From JASHVB01 sp049522565 (lineage in GTDB: Bacteria > Pseudomonadota > Alphaproteobacteria > Acetobacterales > Acetobacteraceae): a stretch of 8,179 bases of DNA. Positions 6,810 to 8,179 of the stretch are shown here, piece by piece; position 1 is the stretch's first letter, and the number at the start of each line of letters is the position of its first letter. The stretch lies in NCBI GenBank assembly GCA_049522565.1, contig JBEKNT010000316.1, forward strand, positions 1 to 8,179, in the 5' to 3' direction. The notes beneath the pieces are model-generated. The model saw nothing but the letters and a program-made list of their open reading frames with translations, searched no databases and had not been told where the DNA came from. Made by a program: the position numbers and the translations under genes.

Positions 6810-6823
6810 TTGACGTAGATCAA
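6810..6823 (-). promoter_or_regulatory. Candidate FNR/FixK/Anr-type binding site upstream of DUF3300
   Basis: The plus strand reads TTGACGTAGATCAA (minus strand TTGATCTACGTCAA). This fits TTGAY-N4-RTCAA, the binding site of FNR/FixK/FnrL-type CRP-family oxygen sensors in alphaproteobacteria, at all 10 defined half-site positions. The centre is about 164 bases before the DUF3300 ATG. With class II spacing (-41.5), transcription would start near 6775, but only a poor -10 (GAGAGT) is found there. The nearest gene on the other side starts about 325 bases away, so the DUF3300-DUF2950 operon is the likelier target. Confidence 0.5.
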
Positions 6824-7094
6824 CCGGCATTTCCCGGATGACCACCCGATCCAGGGCGGTATGGCAGCAAAATAACCCGCGAACCGGGACGCCCCGGCTA
6901 CCGCTGATTTGGCTCGGCCGGCGTCAGTCAAGCTGACCCACGACCCGACCCTGCCATCAGTTGAATGCTGTGGCGCGTGACTGCCGCCCGATTCATTGCC
7001 CCCCGGCGGATCATCCCCCCACCCGTGATTCGTCGCCGTCCTATAGTGGGGCCAGGATTTGCCGCCGGCCGCCCTGGCGACCGCTCTGGTCTTT

Positions 7095-7115
7095 TTTCCT
7101 AGGAAATGATACTCT
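7095..7115 (+). promoter_or_regulatory. Palindrome and possible extended -10 promoter before the HGGxSTG gene
   Basis: TTTCCTAGGAAA at 7095-7106 is a perfect 12-bp palindrome in a locally A/T-rich island of an otherwise GC-rich region. It abuts TGATACTCT (7107-7115), which resembles an extended -10 (TGnTATAAT, 4 of 6 in the hexamer). Transcription would start near 7122, 26 bases before the ATG. No good -35 is seen. The palindrome could be an operator; this is a weak call. Confidence 0.25.
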
Positions 7116-7147
7116 ACCGCTCCGGAAGCCTGCCAGGAGCGCGTCGC

Positions 7148-8179
7148 ATGCCCCACCCGTCCTCACTCGTCTGCAAAACCGCCGCCCCAGCCAGCCCGCC
7201 GGCGGTCGAACCCCCATCGCCCCCGCCCGCCGCCAAGCACCGAGGCAACCCCAACCTCGCCCTTGTCCCGCGTTGCGGCGCCCGCACCCGCGCCGGCTGC
7301 CCCTGCCGCGCCCCGGCCATAAGCGGCAAGCTGCGCTGCCGCATGCATGGCGGCCGCAGCACCGGTCCGCGCACCGCCGAGGGCATGGCCCGCCTCCGCG
7401 CCGCCCGCACCACCCATGGCGGCTACAGCGCCGACTCGCGCGCCTTCAACCGCCACCACGTCACCTTCATGCGACGCGGGCGCGTGCGGCTGGCCGCGGT
7501 GCTTTACCTCGACCGCCTGCCCCCTGACCTCGCCGCTCGCATGACGCCGATCGCGCCGGAGTTGCTATGGCCGCCCCGGCCGACCCGCGGCATCACCCGG
7601 GCGGAGGACCGCATCCTGTTGCAAGCGGAGACGGAAGCCCTGGCACCATGGAAGCTGGCGATCGCTCAGGCCCGGCAGGCGAGGCGCGCGGGCCGCGCCG
7701 GGACGGCCGAACGGTGCGGCGCGTTGACGGCAGCGCAGGCAGGACCCCTTGCGAGAAACCGACTCCCCCTCCCACAAGGGGAGGGGGAGCCTCCCCTGTC
7801 GTCCCCGCGGCAGCGCAGGCAGGACCCCATGCACCAATTCGGCCGACCCCCACCCCGGCTGCGCCGCAACAGGTGCCGGGGAGCAGCGGTGCGCCAGTGG
7901 TGGCAAAACCCTATGCACCAAATCGCGCCGCACGCCGTGCGAGCAGCGCCTCGGCGCCGGCCCGGTTGGCGGCGCGGTTGGCGGTGCGGGCAAAAGCCCA
8001 TGCACCAGAACGGGCGGCCGGCGCGGCTGCCACCGCCCTGGCGGCTGCGCCTGCCGCTCCGGCGTCAGCGCGGACAGAACCCCTTGCACCAATTCCGCCG
8101 GCCCCCGCCCGGGGTGCCCCGGACGAGGCGCCTGCGAGCGTCCGTGCGGAACCGGCGGCAAAACCCCATGCACCAGAAC
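7148..8179 (+). CDS. HGGxSTG-motif protein with Ala/Pro-rich tail; frame disturbed by an 80-bp duplication; 3' end outside window
   Basis: The start ATG 7148 has AGGAG 8 bases upstream (7135-7139). Residues 1-36 are Pro/Ala-rich. Residues 43-67 (CGARTRAGCPCRAP...LRCRMH) supply C43, C53, C64 and H67, likely zinc ligands. HGGRSTGPRTAEGMARLRAA at 67-86 is the signature of proteins annotated 'HGGxSTG domain-containing', common in alphaproteobacteria and often near phage genes; function unknown. A lineage-type extension follows: HHVTFMRRGRVRLAAVLYLDRLPP, IAPELLWPPRP, ITRAEDRILLQAETEALAPW. After about residue 200 the frame stays open to 8179 but reads as unnatural QNPMHQ-type sequence. One frame over (7808 onward, codons from 7810) it reads as a natural Ala/Pro tail with repeated AKPHAPE-like motifs. 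Removing one 80-bp copy (7728-7807) joins the two frames smoothly. So the gene is probably frameshifted in its tail, or the tail frame has changed. The end is not in the window. Confidence 0.75.
   Translation, partial: MPHPSSLVCKTAAPASPPAVEPPSPPPAAKHRGNPNLALVPRCGARTRAGCPCRAPAISGKLRCRMHGGRSTGPRTAEGMARLRAARTTHGGYSADSRAFNRHHVTFMRRGRVRLAAVLYLDRLPPDLAARMTPIAPELLWPPRPTRGITRAEDRILLQAETEALAPWKLAIAQARQARRAGRAGTAERCGALTAAQAGPLARNRLPLPQGEGEPPLSSPRQRRQDPMHQFGRPPPRLRRNRCRGAAVRQWWQNPMHQIAPHAVRAAPRRRPGWRRGWRCGQKPMHQNGRPARLPPPWRLRLPLRRQRGQNPLHQFRRPPPGVPRTRRLRASVRNRRQNPMHQN
7728..7828. repeat. 21-bp direct repeats flanking a palindrome (80-bp insertion/duplication)
   Basis: A 21-base sequence beginning CGGCAGCGCAGGCAGGACCC is present identically at 7728-7748 and 7808-7828, 80 bp apart. 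Between them a perfect 11-bp stem CTCCCCCTCCC/GGGAGGGGGAG closes the loop ACAAG (7763-7789). This purine/pyrimidine-rich palindrome looks like a dispersed intergenic element that has landed in, or been duplicated with, the coding tail. The 80-bp length is not a multiple of 3, so it changes the frame of the HGGxSTG gene. Confidence 0.75.
7813..8179. repeat. Array of an 18-base motif at about 84-bp intervals
   Basis: The core GCAAAACCCCATGCACCA, or a close variant, occurs with its ATG/TTG triplet at 7829, 7913, 8000, 8084 and 8168, at intervals of 84, 87, 84 and 84 bp. The half-copy at 7739-7751 (GCAGGACCCCTTG) is a sixth. The 60-odd bases between cores are not alike. In the natural-looking frame each core encodes AKPHAP or a variant (AGPHAP, AKPYAP, AKAHAP, TEPLAP), giving a repeat of 28-29 residues. 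All intervals from 7829 on are multiples of 3, as expected for a coding repeat. The array continues to the window edge. Confidence 0.7.

Larger units (their letters stand above)
6653..7147. other. Divergent intergenic region between DUF3300 and the HGGxSTG gene
   Basis: I support no gene in this stretch of about 495 bases. The open minus-strand frames have no ribosome binding site or recognisable family. It contains the DUF3300 ribosome binding site (6660-6664), the FNR-like box (6810-6823), a 5-bp hairpin GTCAG-TCAAG-CTGAC (6923-6937), a TATAGT hexamer (7042-7047), a T6 tract at 7092-7097 after a short GACC/GGTC stem, a 12-bp palindrome (7095-7106), and the ribosome binding site AGGAG (7135-7139) of the next gene. 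Confidence 0.5.

Noticed and set aside
6737..7156. 139-residue minus-strand open frame in the gap upstream of DUF3300
   Set aside because: No ribosome binding site or family signature is seen, it overlaps the start of the HGGxSTG gene, and it contains the candidate FNR box and promoter-like sequence.
7565..8173. 202-residue minus-strand open frame with repeated LVHGVLP strings
   Set aside because: It lies antisense to the HGGxSTG gene. Its repeats are just the reverse reading of the 84-bp motif, and it has no ribosome binding site or family resemblance.
7813..8179. Possible CRISPR array (short repeats with unique spacers)
   Set aside because: The cores are only about 18 bases and imperfect, spacers would be over 60 bases, the spacing keeps a coding frame, and there are no cas genes. 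A coding or dispersed repeat explains it better.

Overview
The window is GC-rich chromosomal DNA, most likely from an alphaproteobacterium of the Acetobacteraceae/Rhodospirillales type. The base and codon use, a PEP-CTERM exported protein, an HGGxSTG-type protein, dispersed palindromic repeats and a TTGAC-N4-ATCAA (FNR/FixK-type) site all point that way. This assignment is an inference; no rRNA or other marker gene is present.

Layout. (1) 2-925 (+) is the C-terminal two thirds of an MmgE/PrpD-family protein, cut by the window edge. (2) 1204-1764 (-) is a small PEP-CTERM (exosortase-sorted) secreted protein with a good intrinsic terminator behind it and a strong candidate sigma-54 (-24/-12) promoter in front. 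(3) 2119-3843 (+) is a duplicated ABC permease (two BPD_transp_1-type halves in one chain, NitT/TauT-like), with no ATPase or binding protein beside it here. (4) 3844-4304 is the convergent gap after the permease; it carries a long, almost perfect inverted repeat, a REP/BIME-like element. (5) 6652-4305 (-) is a two-gene operon, a DUF3300 protein followed by a DUF2950 protein. The two overlap by ATGA, both have signal peptides, and the DUF3300 tail is a 14-residue tandem repeat. A candidate FNR/FixK box lies upstream. (6) 7148-8179 (+) is an HGGxSTG-type protein that runs off the window. Its Ala/Pro-rich tail contains an 80-bp duplication holding a palindrome that shifts the frame, followed by a roughly 84-bp-period array of an 18-base motif.

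How the parts relate. The genes are mostly independent units rather than one pathway. The only clear operon is DUF3300-DUF2950. I see no complete novel multi-gene system. The best leads are the nucleotide-conserved periodic motif at 7813-8179 with its frame-shifting insertion, the sigma-54/PEP-CTERM link, the possible oxygen control of the DUF3300-DUF2950 pair, and the large palindrome between convergent genes.
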